The notes below the pieces were generated by a model. It had not been told where the DNA came from. It did not search any database and saw only the letters and a list, made by a program, of their open reading frames with translations. The position numbers and the translations under genes were made by a program. From NCBI GenBank assembly GCA_022605955.1, contig JAKCOZ010000007.1, positions 35,504,991-35,568,990 on the forward strand: a stretch of DNA of 64,000 bases. Direction: 5' to 3'. This stretch comes from Rallus limicola (Eukaryota > Chordata > Aves > Gruiformes > Rallidae). Shown here one piece after another: positions 1 through 11,300 of this stretch. Each line of letters opens with the position of its first letter. Positions within the stretch are counted from its first letter, which is position 1.

Positions 1-539
1 TGCTCACATCTAGACAAAGCACAGGGCTTCTCCCATACTACATCATCTCCTTAAATGAATGGACTTTTGAACCTTGATCTTTGTCCAATTCCCACCAAGT
101 CAGGGTTTTTCTGTGGAGGAGCTGTAAGGGTAAATTTTATTTAAATGAGCGCGTGTTTCTCAGGGGAGCTTTCTGCTAGAGATTCTTTAGTTTGGAAGGG
201 TGTGTGTGTGGTTGTTGCTGTCAAGAAGATGGGGTTGTCAGGCAGAACAGACTATGTCCAGTGTGTCTAACGGACTTTATGTTAAGGGAAACAAGGAATA
301 GAAGTAACATCTCCAGAGGCTGGAGTAGTGAGCAACAATATTCCCCTTGCTTCCGTGCAACTTTTGATTCCAGTAAGTATTAAAAACAGCTCAGTGAATT
401 CATGGTGACTCTGAAACCAATACAGTAAGGAGTTCTGAGGCCTGAGGTACTCTATGGTTCTCATAATGGCCAAGTTTGGACTGGATCAAGTTTGATGCTG
501 AACCAGTTTGTACAAAACCTTGCTCAGAGAGATCACAGT
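1..539. other. Intergenic, nothing recognised
   Basis: Unique-looking AT-rich DNA with no gene, RNA or repeat I can support. It may include a degraded 5' part of the CR1 that follows. Confidence 0.5.
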
Positions 540-1492
540 TGATTATTCCAGTCTTGTTTAATATCTTCATTGACAACCTTGATGAGGGAATAGTATAGAC
601 CCTCAGCAAGTACCCGATAATACAAAGCTGGGAGGGGTGGCTGACACGCAGGAACACTGCGTTGCCATCCAGCGAGACCTGGACAGGCTGGAGAGCTGGG
701 CAGGGAGAAACCAGATGAGGTTCAACAAAAGCAAGTGTAAAGTCTTGCACCTGGGAAGGAACAACCATTCGTTTCAGTACAGGCTGGGGGATGGCCTGCT
801 GGAGAAGAGCTCAGTGGAGAAGGACCTGGGGGTCCTGGTTGATGACAGGTTGGCCATGAGCCAGCAGTGTGCCCTGGTGGCTAAGAGAGCCAATGGGATC
901 CTGGGGGGCATCAGGAGGAGTGTGGCCAGCAGGTCAAAGGAGGTGATCCTCCCCCTCTACTCTGCTCTGGTCAGGCCCCACCTGGAATATTGTGTCCAGT
1001 TCTGGGGTCCCTGGGATAAAAAGGACAGGGATCTCCTGGAGAGAGTCCAGAGAAGGGCTATGAAGATGATTAAGGGCCTGGAGCATCTCCCCTATGAGGA
1101 AAGGCTGAGTAAGTTGGGACTGTTCAGCCTTGAGAAGAGAAGACTAAGGGGGTACCTAATTAATGTTTATAATTATCTTAAGCAGGGGATGCAGGGGGAA
1201 TCAGCCAGCCCCTTTCCAGTGTCTGTGGAGACAGGACAAGGGGCAATGGCTGCAAGTTGGAGCACAGGAAGTTCCGCACCAACATGTGGAAGAACTTTTA
1301 CTCAGTGAGGGTGACAGAGCCCTGGGACAGGCTGCCCAGGGAGGTGGTGGAGTCTCCTTCTCTGGAGATATTCAAGACCCATCTGGATGCCTATCTGAGT
1401 GATATGTCCTAGGGAGCTACTTTGGCAGGGGGGTTGGACTCGATGATCTCTCGAGGTCCCTTCCAACCCCTACAATTCTGTGATTCTATGAT
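540..1492 (+). repeat. CR1 LINE, 3' portion with reverse-transcriptase C-terminal remnant
   Basis: This is a 5'-truncated CR1 non-LTR retrotransposon in sense orientation. A frame at 637-1308 encodes the end of the reverse transcriptase ([50 protein letters not shown]). The frame then shifts, and the final [20 protein letters not shown] part reads in another frame to about 1412, so the copy is dead. The end carries the CR1-type tail ending TTCTATGATTAGATAG. Confidence 0.92.
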
Positions 1493-3185
1493 TAGATAGT
1501 TCCAGTGCACAACTGTGCAACCAACAGCAGCACTAGTACTACTAGTAATCAATTTTATCATTTCTACTTTTCAAAAGGTAAAACACGAACTGTCATACTC
1601 AGAGTAAGCTCTGCTTTCTAAATAATGTCGTAACTCAAGTCCATTTAATTTATACATTGCTTCCCCAGTTTTTCAGCCTCATTGAGCTTTTACTGTACCA
1701 AGGTGTATCAGAGGTGGAAGGAGACAACTGGGTACTTTCAGTAGCATTCAGAGGGTGCAAATGAGAACAATAAGCTTCAATATGCTACAGATGATTCTAT
1801 AACAGAATCAATACATTTACTGAGTATAAGTTACAGTTACACAATGCCTAACAGGACATGCTGGGAGGTAGGGGAAAGGGTTGTGCTATGACTTGTCATT
1901 TACTACCCATCTAACTTCACTTTTGTGCCCAGAGATCTTGTACTCTGGCCTTCCTCTCTGCCTAGCCCACTAACAAGATGCTGTTGAAAACAAGTCCTTT
2001 CTCAATCCAAGTCAATAGCTGTTTGGGCTCTTGACAGAGTCCCTCACCCTAAAAAGGGACTACATATAATTATGATGGTGGATGGATTCCAGCTGCTATG
2101 ATTAGTTTTTAATCACAAAAACCAAATATTACATCTTCATGGGAAAAGCTGCTTCTCAAAAAACCCCACGCAGTGCATGGATGTAACATCTGCATTAGTC
2201 CTTCAGGCAAATACTTGTGATGGGGACCTTCCAGCTTGCCTTTATCTCACTGCCAGGCAGCTGAATAGCAGCTTGATTGGCACTCAGGGCATGGTCAAGG
2301 CTTAACTGAGCATCCAAGACTGTAAGACAAGAGACAGTTTTAACTCAAGCCTTGGTATTTTAGTGCATGCTGTTCTGCAGTACAACTGTAATTGTAAGGA
2401 CAGTATAGGTTGCACTGTAATAGTGTAACAGATTTTCTTCTGGTTTTGGGTTTTTCTGATCTAGCTGAATCAACCTAACTCTGGGAAGGACTGGACTCCT
2501 TCTGTATTGTACATCAACCACAAAACTCCCTTGTTCTGACTGCAAATCCAAAACTTACACCCCACTGCCTGGTTTTAGAGCAAGCAGGTGAACTTGTGTT
2601 AAAACCAAGCCCTCCCTGAACCATTGTACCTCCTCTTTCCTCTCAGTACTGCTAGAATTTGTCACTGACCCCATCCATCTCCTGTCTACTGCATGATGAA
2701 TAGACCCATCCATTGCAGACTGCTTAAATTCACCCAGTCCTCTAGCTAGAGGTGAAATATCTCAATGCACACACAGACAGCGCTCTCTGAAATTTTAATC
2801 TGCTTAACCCAGTTCCATAGTAAGAGATAACGCTGTACATGCACTTGCTGAGTCTGCAGCAGCAGAAAGAGGCAAACGGCAAATCAAAAAGCAGCAGCAC
2901 TTTTCTTTTTTTCCTGGTGTGGGTAGGAGCAGGCTGGTGCAGATGCTCAACAGCTTTGATCAGCTGTCATGTCCTTCCTTAACTGGGAAACTTGTTCTTC
3001 CTTCTTTGCTTTTCCTTTTTCTTGTGGGGACTGCCACTCACTTTTATTATCTCCTTCACGTTTTTACTATGCATGGTACATTGTATCTGTGTTTAATGTA
3101 TGTTCCTTGTCCTCTTTGTTGCGTCTTTTTCTCACTTACTTTAGTGATCAGTAATTGATACTTTGTGATGTGTGTTCATGTTCTT
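1493..3185. other. Intergenic, no gene
   Basis: No coding region recognised. Positions 2220-2265 share about 45 bp with 4121-4166, which points to a dispersed repeat. Confidence 0.5.
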
Positions 3186-3485
3186 GTGGGCCACTCACAG
3201 AAACACAAGGTTGGAAAAGACCTTTAAGATCATCGAGTACAACCGTTCCTGTCCTATGCTAAGCCATATCCTAAGTACCTCATCTACCCATCTTTTAAAC
3301 ACATCCAGGGAAGGTGACTCAACCCCCTCCCTGGGCAGCCTGTTCCAGGCCCTGACAACTCTTCCAGTGAAACGATTTTCCCTAACATCTAATCTGAACC
3401 TGCCCTGAGACAGCTTTGTGTCATTTCCCCTTGTTACCCCCTATAATTCCATGCTTGTACACTTCATTCCTCTGTGAACAATGTT
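3186..3485 (-). repeat. CR1 LINE fragment, antisense
   Basis: The plus strand shows the reverse complement of a CR1 3' end: ACAGAAACACAAGGTTGGAA near 3200, then the run of phrases typical of CR1 (CATCCAGGGAAGGTGACTCA; CCCTGGGCAGCCTGTTCCAG). It is truncated at both sides. Confidence 0.85.
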
Positions 3486-3718
3486 TGGGTTTATTCTCCA
3501 TGGCACATACACAGATTGAGAATTTGGTTGAAGCTGATTCTCAGAATATGCTCCATTTCCAGACAGATCCCAAGATTATGGTACCATGTGAAACAACTCT
3601 TACTTCAGTGGGTCCAAGTATATTTTGGCACCTGCTATTATTTTTCTTAGGAGATGTAACTGTAGCTCAATACAGCTTTTTATTTTTTCCTCCAAAACAG
3701 GACATTATCTATCCACTA

Positions 3719-4170
3719 TGTTAGAAATGCCAATGGTTCTAAGAAAGGACTCACAGTAGACATAGTGAAGCAGCAATTTATTATATGTTCTTGCAAGAGT
3801 GGGTGCCTTAGTGAAGTAGACACCCTGTGATCAGTTTGCAGCATTTTATACCCTATTCCCATTAGAAATCCCCCCCATGTTTACCTATGAATTAGGTACT
3901 TCCAAGTTTTACAGGATCAACGAGGAGCCTTCTTCACCAAAGCACATAACACAGTACACATTGCACATCACAGGTCTGGCAGGTTCCTGCTTCCCCTTGG
4001 TGAAGCAAATAACATTCATGAGCTTACTGAGCAAGATGCAGTGTATGTCTAAGTTACTATTGTTCATCTTACATAGCCCTTAACTGCTGTGTATCTTTGT
4101 ATTGTCTGGGCCCATTGAATCCAAATGGGGACTCTCCAGCTTGCCTTTATCTCACTGCCAGGCAGTTGAG
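3719..4170 (-). mobile_element. Probable LTR fragment of an avian endogenous retrovirus
   Basis: It begins TGTTAGAAATG and contains AATAAA on the minus strand about 60 bp inside, as expected for the R/U5 side of an LTR read in reverse. The right border is uncertain, and the last 45 bp resemble 2220-2265. No target duplication was identified. Family assignment needs a repeat-library search. Confidence 0.4.
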
Positions 4171-4181
4171 CGATGTTTCCC

Positions 4182-4375
4182 CTTATCTGCAGCCTGTTTC
4201 AGCATTTTACCAGTCTCTCTGTAAAGAAATTCCCCCTTATATCCAATCTAAACCTTCCCTCCTTTAGCTTCAATCCATTCCCTCTTGTCCTGCCATTATC
4301 TATCCTTTTAAAAAGGTGATTCCCTTCCTGTTCATATGCTCCCTTCAGGTACAGGAAGGCTGCGATGAGTAGAGC
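4182..4375 (-). repeat. CR1 LINE fragment, antisense
   Basis: Internal CR1 3' region in reverse (CCATTCCCTCTTGTCCTGCC; CCTTCAGGTACAGGAAGGCT). It lacks the terminal tail and is diverged. Confidence 0.7.
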
Positions 4376-5251
4376 TGATTAAGTAGATTTCAGGGATGAG
4401 AGGCTTATATCATATAACAATTTATTCTGGAACTGGAAAAATCAAGTCAATGCACAAGATGGTAAAAGAAAAATCCAAGGTAATGCTATACCAGATCAGA
4501 TTATGCCCAAATTCAACTTTGGTCTATGTCTTTGTGAAACATACATTTTCATTTCAGCTCTCACTATATGCAGTATTAATATTAAACTTCATTTTTTTTA
4601 TCCTATATCCATTTCAAATTGCAGACGAAGAACACGCACCAGTTCCACTCATCAGCCTAAACCGATACATACATTCAGCTTCCCTTCAGTGCACTTTAAG
4701 ATAGACTGTTTATCTTTATCTTACATTAAACATCTGTGGAGGATAATAAAGCATTTTACAGTGGCTAAGAAATACTAGGATTCAGCAGCAAACATTTCTT
4801 TCTAACTAACTGCTGAGTTCTTTGCATAATGTTTTCCACAATCAGGAAAACAGCACTTCAGAAGAACATATCATGAATTTGCTACGTGCTAAGGGATATT
4901 CTATGCATTATCTGAACCAAGATTGAAAGAATGTATTTTAAATGGAGTTTTTGTGGTGCAGTTATAAGTGCAGTTTATTCATTTTCAATCTCAAAGGTTG
5001 GAAACAAGATGCAACCACAAAATAGTCTTTGATTCATCCTGAGCTGAATTTTCTTGTTTTATCCTGTTTGGCTAGAAGCAAAAGCTGGTTTGAATCAGAA
5101 GCATTTTCCTTCTGCAGGAGCAAATGAAGTCTTTGTAGAGAAACAGTTTCAAATTCATTAGCAGGGTAATGTAGGTCACTCAACTTGTTTTTTCCTTGGT
5201 CTTTCTCTTTTTATTTTTTTAAATAACAGTGACCTTAAAATTGCTAAAACA

Positions 5252-5462
5252 CAGAATCACAGAGTCTCAGGATCGTAGGGGTTGGAAGGGACCCCAAGAG
5301 ATCACCGAGTCCAACCCCCCTGCCAAATCAAGTTCCCTATGACTTACTGCAGAGGTAGGCATCCAGACGGGTCTTGAGTATCTCCAGAGAAGGAGACTCC
5401 ACAACCCCCCCGGACAGCCTGTCCCAGGGCTCTGTCACCCTTACTGTGAGAAAGTTATCTTT
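5252..5462 (-). repeat. CR1 LINE 3' end, antisense
   Basis: The plus strand starts with the reversed tail (CAGAATCACAGAGTCTCAGG), then GGGGTTGGAAGGGACC and GGTAGGCATCCAGACGGGTC. It is about 210 bp of CR1 3' end. Confidence 0.88.
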
Positions 5463-5781
5463 CACAGATAGATATCCAAAAGATATCCCCAAAAGATATC
5501 CCCAAATATATCTTTATCATAGAACTGAATGCAACTTGCCCAACTACAAAAGCACATATATATCCTTACATCAACCGCTTGTAGACAACAGAACTAACAA
5601 GGTTTGATTTCTTATGGGGTTATGGTATAGGTCGCCTATCTGTTCCTCAATAACCGTTGACTTGTGACTTTCCCTGTGCAAAAGTCCACTGTTTGTGCAG
5701 TATGTGCTTATTACTTCCATAGTAACTCAAGGTCTAAACATGTTTCCTAATACTTGCCAGACTCTCCTTAGCTTTCCTCAA

Positions 5782-5849
5782 GGTTCCCAGAGCCCTACCT
5801 TCATGACTCCAATTTTCTTTGGAGTCATGAAGGTAGGGCTCTGGGAACC
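5782..5849. repeat. Perfect inverted repeat, 31-bp arms, 6-nt loop
   Basis: Left arm 5782-5812 and right arm 5819-5849 are exact reverse complements; the loop is TTTTCT. Either strand could fold into a long perfect hairpin. It is not part of any repeat I recognise. Perfect arms suggest recent formation, for example by template switching during replication. Confidence 0.95.
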
Positions 5850-6226
5850 ACCTAGGCAAGAATGCTAACACAGACAGAGTTCAGTTGCCAGCATGCCAAT
5901 TAGCTGACCACTGCCAGGATTGATAGCAGCTGAGATCTCTCCTCCAAACAGCTGCATCAAAAGAATCCCTTTTTACCACTCAGCGAGGGCTTTCACTATA
6001 TTTAGAGGTATTTCTGTGATCTTTTCCTTCCATCAAATAAGGTGAAAACAAACAGAAATGGCATTCAAAAGCAGAGCTGAGATGAGAACACAAACCTTGT
6101 TTTCTCAAGAAACCCAGAGGGGAAAATAGAGGGGGGAAAGAGGAAGAAAAAAAACACCTAAAGAAATTTAATCTTGCCAATTTGCAAGAATTTTCTAATG
6201 TAGCCCAGTACACATTGGCTCTTTGA

Positions 6227-7413
6227 TGCTGTGTTTTGGCTTTACATGGTGAGGATTTGGTAGTGGGAGGGGTGGGGGGCTGCAGGGGTGGCTTCTGCAA
6301 GAAGCTGCTGCAAGCTTCCCTCAGGTCCAACACAGCCAATATCCACTGGCTCAAGGACGGACCAGCCACTGACCAAGCTGAGCCAAGCAGCAATTGTGGT
6401 AGTGCCTCTGTAATAATGTATTTAAAAAACAAAAAACAAAAAACAAAAAAAATACCCCTAAACCAACCATCCAACCAAAAAAGCCCACCAAAGTGGCAGC
6501 TTTTTGTTGCCAGAGAAGGGAGTGAGAAGATTGAAGAACCTCTGCAGACACCATGGTCAGTGAAGAAGGTGGGGGAGGAGGCACTCTGAGTACTGGAGCA
6601 GAGATTCCCCTGCAGCCCATGTAGAAGATCGTGGTGGAGCAGGTTGTATGCCTGCAGCCCATGGAAGATGATAAGGAGTAGAGATTCTATATGCAGCCTG
6701 AGGAGGCCCCCAGGGTGGAGCAGGTACAGATACATGAAGGAGACTGTGAGCTGGTGGGAAGCCTGGGCTGGAGCAGGCTCCTGGCAGAACCTGCAGCCAG
6801 TGGAGAGAGAAGCCCATGCCAGAGCAGGTTTGCTGGCAGGACTTTTGACCCCGTGGGGGACTCGCATTGGACGAGTCTGGTCCTGAAGTTCTGCATCCCA
6901 TGGAAACCATGCTGGGGCAGTTCATGAAGAAAGGATTTACCCATGGAAACCCATGGAAAGGATTGGCATTGGATAAGTTTGTAGAGGACTGTCTCTGAGG
7001 GAACCCACTGTGAGTCTGATGAATCCTCCCCTTGAGGAGGAAGGAGCGCAGAGACAGTGTGTGATGAGCTGGCCACAACCCCCATTTCCCCATCCCCCTG
7101 TGCTGCTCAGGGGAAATAGGGAGAGAAATCAGTAGTGAAGTTATGACCTGGAAGAAAGGAGGGGTGCGGAGAGGTGTTTTAAGATCTGGTTTTATTTCTC
7201 ATTATTCTGTTTTGATTCAGTAATAAATTAGATGCATTTGTTCTGTGCTGAGTCTGTTTTGCTCTTAACATTGTCTGCTGAAAGATCTCTTCCTGTCCTT
7301 ATCATGACTTGTAAGCTTTTCATTTTGTCTTCTTTCCTCTGTCCATCTGAGGAGGGGAATGATAGAGCACCTTTGGTGCACACCTGGCCTCCAGCCAGGG
7401 TCAACACACCACA
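6227..7413 (+). mobile_element. Solo LTR of an avian endogenous retrovirus (ERVL-like), about 1.19 kb
   Basis: It begins TGCTGTGTTTTGGC and ends GGGTCAACACACCACA. Inside are repeated phrases around CAGCCCATGG and GGAGCAGG spaced about 60 bp apart (6600-6930), then a polyadenylation region with AATAAA at about 7222. The minus-strand element at 56567-57278 shares both ends and the body. No matching target duplication was seen here, and no internal retroviral genes adjoin it, so it is a solo or degraded LTR. Confidence 0.8.
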
Positions 7414-8128
7414 TGCTGTCTGTGGAGTCAGGTTGCTGAAAAGGGGGAAGGTAGGGAAGGAACAGCTTGATTCATCCAACAGCTAAAAATTACCCTTGAT
7501 ATTTTTAGGGAATCCTGAAAAAGATGGAACAGTGTAGAGCAGCTGCATGAAGAGAAAGAAGAATGGTCTAATTTCTCCCAGCTTTTCCATGGTGTCACAT
7601 CTGGGATACTTGTGTTCAGCATTATTTTCTTCCAAAATCTTCCAAAAAGAAATGGCATTGTTATACCAGCTCCAAAATCCAGGAGCTCTTCATTATGCTG
7701 GAAAATTTACTGAGTCACAGAATACAGTGTTTTCTTTTACTCGTCTTCTTCATGAACAAGACAACACTGAAGGAATATCATGAGATTTTTGAAATCTTCA
7801 GTTTAGTCAGAATAACCTAAACCTTGTTACAAGTTCTTTATTCCTCCTTTCTCTCTTTTTCTACAGTAATAAGTCATCTTTCAAGCTAGAGAGGAAATTC
7901 CTTGAAGAAAGGATAATGTCTGGTTTATATGGCTCCCATTCTGATTTGAGACTTACTAAGTAAACAATCTAGAAAAGAAGAATTTCTATTAATATATACT
8001 AAGAGAAAACACCACAGAAAACACAGGTAAACCAAAGGTTTTGATAAGAAATGTAATAATATTTCCAACTTTAGCTATATTATACTTTACACAGAAAACC
8101 CAAGTACAGACTCAACATATAGAGTGTT
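7414..8128. other. DNAAF11 3' untranslated and downstream flank
   Basis: AT-rich, non-coding. It holds the candidate poly(A) signal at 7837-7842 and no other recognised feature. Confidence 0.5.
7837..7842 (-). terminator. Candidate poly(A) signal AATAAA for DNAAF11
   Basis: AATAAA on the minus strand, about 290 bp past the DNAAF11 stop codon. It is the first canonical hexamer I noticed downstream. The real cleavage site would need transcript data. Confidence 0.4.
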
Positions 8129-8315
8129 TCAAATTAAGGGAGGAACATCTTCATTGTTTTCAAAATCAACATAACTCTTCTTGGTCTCTGTAACCTTCTG
8201 TGGTTCTAACTTAATAGGTCCCCGTCCAGTTTGTTCCTTTTCTTGGACTATCTTGGTCACATCAGGGAATGAATATTTACTAGGATCCACTTCTAATTTT
8301 TCAACTTGTCTGCTC
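8129..8315 (-). CDS. DNAAF11: DNAAF11 exon 12, C-terminal coding exon with stop
   Basis: 187 nt including TGA at 8129-8131, residues about 404-465, acceptor TTGTTTCAG. It encodes [20 protein letters not shown], then IVQEKEQ and the final VPPLI, all conserved in the family's C-terminal tail. Confidence 0.95.
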
Positions 8316-11300
8316 CTGAAACAAGAGGGAAACAAATGGATAAAAACTTCAGTGTCAAATATAACAGAACTATTTAGTGTGTCCTTTTATAAACCTGTTG
8401 ACTTCGATGTGACAGTTGTTACTGAGTCAAATTAAACCATGATTAAGGGTTCTGGTAACTTGAAAATTGATTGTTACAAAAACCTCAGTGTAAACACAGA
8501 ACAGTGCTACAAAAATCTAAGGTTTTGTACAAAAGATCCTTTAGCCTACAGACATCAGAGGTTAATTTTTTTACATGTGTAATTTGCTTTATATTAGAGC
8601 ATGGTGATTGATGGTATCAAAATGGTTGGCTTTTGATGGGGGGTTTAGTATAATTGTTTTTTCTTTCTTTTTTTCCTGTTCATTTTTAGCACAGTTCCTT
8701 CACAGTAACTGTCTTATTAATTTCTATGTGACAGATTAATCTTTGGAAAGCAGAAATATTTTTTATTTAAAGAGAAAATATAATTTTTCTGATTTATTTG
8801 CATTTATCAGCCAATTCTTATGTTTTGGCATTAGAAACATTCACCTTGCATGTATTGTGAAAAAATAATAACTGAAAGTATAAGAAAGGTCAGAGTTATA
8901 TCAGAATTTCCAGTTTCTGTTGCTATTAAGAAGATACATTTAGATCCCATTAGAAATGTGTACAGTCTACTCATCAAGGAAACTTATCCATATGACACAA
9001 TGACCAAGGATTCTGAAATACTTTTATACTTTCTACCTTGCAGCATTTAATGTCACTGTTCTTTTCTACTGGAGGACCTCAACAATTAAATAGAAAAATC
9101 CAGCCTGCTTTCAAGTAATTTGTAACTGCTCACAGGAAAATGGCAAAATGGAAACTCAGTTGTACAATGATATAATAATTTCTGCAGATTCCAACACAAT
9201 TTGTACATCTTCATACTAATTTTCGGTTTATACTGAATGCTACTTTGGGCCAGCATTCCAAGCTCAGCAGTACAAATGACAGTGTACGACTATTCCAGGA
9301 TTTGGGAAAAGTAGAGTGTTACCCAGGAGATCAGGACGGCTTGATGACAACACAGGCAATGCCTTGATGACAACACAGGCAATGAAAATATGTAAATAAA
9401 GTATATTAAAATATTTTAAACTGAAAAGACACTATCCTAGTTGTTAAAACAAAGAGAGAGCTTTGCCAAGAAGCTTCCAAATTCTACCAGTGCTTCTCCA
9501 TCAAGGATCTGTGAGATCTGAACGGACATCCCAGCCCACATCTCTGTGCAGGTTCTCTGTCCCAGTGGAGGACAGATGTGGAGCGATTCATGGGAGGTTT
9601 CCTCCTCTGCTCTTATGTTTTGCTGAGGAAAGCATGACTAGCAGAAGAGGTAGTCATCAGCCTTGCTATTTCTTTCAGCCATGTGCTACTAGATTTTTTT
9701 TTAAGCTATAGAAATTATTTGATCATTTTTCTGAGCAGAAAATGAGCAGAGAAGCACCCTGCTTTAATAATCTGAATAACCATTTCCAGAACGTGACACA
9801 AACTACTGAGAGGAGAATTTTATGGGTAATGAAAACAAATAGAAGAAAATTATTATTTTTTTGCCCGTCTTTGATTTCTAAGGCTACATTAGGTTCATGA
9901 AATAAAGGGGGTTCACTTTGTGGCAACATTCTAGAAAATATTTGCCCTCAAGAGGTAAAAGACAGTTTGGTTCCCTGTGTAATTTATGAAATGTACTGTG
10001 ACCTGGAATCACTTTATCAGTAGCTGTTGGGGAGATTCCAAAGAGAGCAGACCATGTCCAGAGTCTCAATCTAATCCCCAATCACTAATCTGAAGAACCT
10101 CAGCAAAAAGCTAAAAAAGCATAAATATGGAAAATAGTTAAGTCTCAGCCTGTGCTTCCCCCACATGGTAGAAAAGATTTTTCTTAAAGTTTTTTTAATT
10201 AGCAGGGGTTTTTTTTCAATGTTTGTAACAGCTCTAAAATTGCTAGTCATGAAAATACAACAAGCTCTATGGAGTTTGAATAGCTTATTGCTCAGCAGCA
10301 GAATAAATTTCAATACAACAAAAATTAATTAACAGTGAGCATCATAAGTAAGAGTCCACATCAACAAGCTGTGAAAGGATTATACATGTCAGTCATTCTC
10401 AAAATTTAATCAGCACATATTATCTAGATGTGTCTATTAGCAACAGAGAATAGGAAAGACTGAGAAACAAGCACAGGTGATTTATGTTTTAGTTCCAAAA
10501 AGGAAGTGGATTTTTATGTACTTAGATGCATATGATCAAATATGCTATACTTGTTTAATAAAGCCTCATAGGGCTCTCTCAGCTACCATGAGATAAACAG
10601 TTTGCTGACCACCAGAGTCAGTTAATGCAGGAATTAAGGCAGTGCAGCTACAACACACACATCTGCTGAGAACCTGCTCCTTGCATGATGTAATCTATGC
10701 AAAAAGAGGCCGGGTATTGGTGATGTCCACACTAACCACCTGAAGAGTTTTGGAAGAAGGAATGAGTTTTAGGTCATTGCAATGTTTTTTCCATGTAATT
10801 CCACCTAGCAGAATAAAAAATCATCTTGTTGCTGAAGCTGTTTCATGAGTCATGGTTATAGAAGAGTGATGAAAACAATACTACTCCTTGCAGGACCAGC
10901 TATGGCACGTGCCTGAAAATCGTAATGATTGTAAATTATTTCAATTTCAGGGGAAAAAAAAAGTTCAAAGTTTTTGGCACTGCTAAGTGTTCTCAGCTCA
11001 AGGGAAAATTATGTCCTATGATTAGAGCACCATATAAAGTAAATAATAGTGGATTAGGTCCTTTCTTTTTTCCTGGCACTTTTTTCCCCTTAGAAAAGCT
11101 ATTTCTGTCTCCACATATGTTGTGGTTGAACCCAGCAGGCAGCTAAACACCATATAGCCATTTGCTCACTCCCCACACAGTGGGATGAGGGAGAGAACGA
11201 GGAAAAAAAGGTAAGCTCATGGATTGAGATAAAACCAGTTTAATAGGTCAGAAAAGCAAGAGATAATAATAGCAGTGATAAAAGAATATACAAACCAAGT

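Noticed and set aside
637..1308. 223-codon plus-strand frame
   Set aside because: It is the degraded reverse-transcriptase end of a CR1 LINE, with the last part in another frame; not a host gene.
5980..6867. 295-codon minus-strand frame
   Set aside because: It overlaps the LTR at 6227-7413 in the antisense direction, is low in complexity and has no recognisable domain.
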